From assembly GCA_009602735.1 (NCBI GenBank), contig WELA01010152.1:202897-224100 (forward strand): a stretch of 21,204 nucleotides of DNA, written 5' to 3'. The DNA comes from Mesotaenium endlicherianum (Eukaryota > Streptophyta > Zygnematophyceae > Zygnematales > Mesotaeniaceae). This document shows positions 20,101 to 21,204 of the stretch, piece after piece (position 1 is the first letter of the stretch; every line of letters begins with the position of its first letter). The position numbers were made by a program, and so were the translations under genes. The notes beneath the pieces were generated by a model, which was given only the letters and a program-made list of their open reading frames with translations, ran no database searches and was not told the DNA's origin.

Positions 20101-21167
20101 CAGGTGCCTGCGGCAGCTCTACTTCTCCACTCTGTTCGACGACTAAACCGACGAGTGACTGAGAGGCTGAATGACTGTCTGAGAGCAGCTGGGATTGGTT
20201 CAGCGTCTGGTAGTGCTCTTCAGTGATGGGTTGCAATTGGCCTGTCCTACACCCTCTTGTTCTTGTGTGCTGCTGCTTGGCGCGGTCAGGGAGGTTGGAA
20301 CGATTTGTGAAGCGGGTGTGGGATGTCCTTGGAACTTGGAAGTCTGCGCGCTGTGTGTTTGATATTGATAGAGGGAGGTGTAGGTTCTTGATCTTTTGGC
20401 TTGAAGCCGGGGGGGCTTGCTACTCCTTGGTTAGCACTCGTGTAAGCCCTCCCTGACTAACCCACCAGCAGAAGATAAGGGCCCGGCGTGGGACATTGGT
20501 AGGAATTGTTTCAGTCGGCTTCGAATGAGAATCAAGATACTGTCGCGGGCCGGGGCTTGGTGTTCTCTTCTCTCATGAACTCCATACTTCATGTTGGATC
20601 AATGATCTCATCGGGGTGTGTGGCTTTAAATAAGAGAGATCACGCGATTTTGTGTGTGAGCTGCCGGCATGCCCCCTGGTTGATTCTGCTCTCTTCCTCT
20701 ATTTCTGAGTTTTGAGTATGATTTAGCCCTCTTTCAGTTTTGCCCCTCAAGGTCGGAGTTCATAGTGGATGTAACTTCCTGGCAGTCTTGCCACGGAAGA
20801 AAGCCCTTCCTGGCTAGAGCTGCTGATTTATGACAAACTTCAGTTACACAGCCATATAGAGCTACATGCTTGCTCTCTGTCTTTCCCTGCCTTGGGTTTT
20901 TATCAAAGAAGTTGGTATTTGGACCCAGGGTTTATAGCGCGTGCGTGCCCTCGTTTAAGAGTTGGGGTCAGCTTTGCTTGGCTGGACTGCCTGGCTGCAC
21001 TGCTGCCAGTGGCTATATGGTTGCAAGTGAGACTGAATGCTTGTGTGCGTGGTCTTTTTGAGCGCTCTGTGTGGCGGCTGCAGAAGCTGGCAGCGCGGCG
21101 ACTGAGCGAGCTGGAGGAAGCGCATCGCGCGCAGTTGAACCTGACTCAGCAGTTCCGCCAGCTCCAG
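17026..21167 (+). CDS. HUB1: HUB1/BRE1-type histone H2B E3 ubiquitin ligase, N-terminal part, partial at right edge
   Basis: Seven exons: 17026-17136, 17275-17436, 17692-17779, 18100-18336, 18726-18893, 19877-20103, 21084-21167; phases join and give 359 residues. The family monoubiquitinates histone H2B in the nucleus, linked to transcription elongation; plants have HUB1 and HUB2. Seen: the start MGSTEEPDRKKRH resembles the HUB1 N-terminus; then LHFQNQKLAQQLEVHREEIH and a KFAECQEKQANYDETL block, hallmarks of BRE1 coiled coil 1; EVFLQRLLQAGA; and long coiled coils (200-290, 332-359) with a six-Gln run near 276-281. The ATG is the first in frame and fits the homologues. The C-terminal RING finger lies beyond the window, so activity cannot be judged. 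Weak points: the exon 4 donor (GTCCGT) and the exon 6-7 junction, where other exons or a longer exon 6 are possible. HUB1 versus HUB2 is not resolved. Confidence 0.82.
19431..19876 (+). repeat. Degenerate minisatellite in HUB1 intron 5
   Basis: Five diverged copies of a unit like TTGTCTGCGTGCATGGGCTG followed by AGCAATCTGGGCAGGGGTTG and GTTGCTCATG occur near 19431, 19499, 19590, 19679 and 19786. Spacing is 68 to 107 bases. After copies 3 and 5 a GAGTGAG...GAGCAG tail follows; the second tail is the exon 6 acceptor. Confidence 0.75.
20104..21083 (+). other. HUB1 intron 6 with a candidate 27-bp microexon
   Basis: This is about 980 bases between exons that join in phase 0. At 20472-20498 a 27-base segment (nine codons, KIRARRGTL) follows CCACCAGCAG and precedes GTAGGA, with CTGAC and CTAAC branch-point-like steps just upstream. 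It would insert without changing the frame. Alternatively exon 6 could run on to an in-phase donor (CGACGA|GTGACT) near 20149. The rest shows no coding signal I trust. Confidence 0.35.
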
Positions 21168-21204
21168 GTATGCTTCAGCAGCAGCACGTGAACCCCTCCC
21201 CCCC

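Overview
The window reads as nuclear DNA of a photosynthetic eukaryote of the green lineage. Its genes are split by GT-AG introns with mostly TGCAG or TTCAG acceptors. It carries a plastid-targeted HEMERA/pTAC12 homologue, a HUB-type BRE1 homologue and a plant-style ATRIP. A streptophyte alga would fit, but I cannot fix the species. There are no operons, CRISPR arrays or intact transposons. The window begins with ten G and ends with eight C, so it may be a whole contig broken at homopolymers.

Layout. (1) Positions 58-1635, minus strand: first two exons of a HEMERA/pTAC12 homologue, running off the left edge. (2) About 1.9 kb without a supported gene. (3) Positions 3528-5424, plus strand: a two-exon MYND zinc-finger protein whose finger is split by a 1-kb intron. 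(4) About 1.6 kb without a supported gene. (5) Positions 7037-15174, plus strand: a 15-exon gene for a long ATRIP/SUV2 homologue of 1284 residues. (6) About 1.85 kb with small repeats and a possible promoter. (7) Positions 17026-21167, plus strand: first seven exons of a BRE1/HUB1 H2B ubiquitin ligase, running off the right edge before its RING domain.

The exon models come from reading frame, splice dinucleotides and phase. In all four genes the phases close exactly, and the ATRIP exons sum to 3855 bp with an intact stop. Homology calls are from memory of the families, not from a search.

The genes do not form an evident pathway cluster. HEMERA serves plastid transcription and light signalling, ATRIP serves the ATR replication-stress checkpoint, and HUB1/BRE1 serves chromatin. 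I found no clearly new system. The best leads are upstream AUGs close to the start codons of three genes (an AUG-stop in ATRIP, overlapping uORFs in HEMERA and HUB1), an enlarged ATRIP with a lineage-specific exon, a decaying minisatellite that contains the HUB1 exon 6 acceptor, and two candidate alternative exons.
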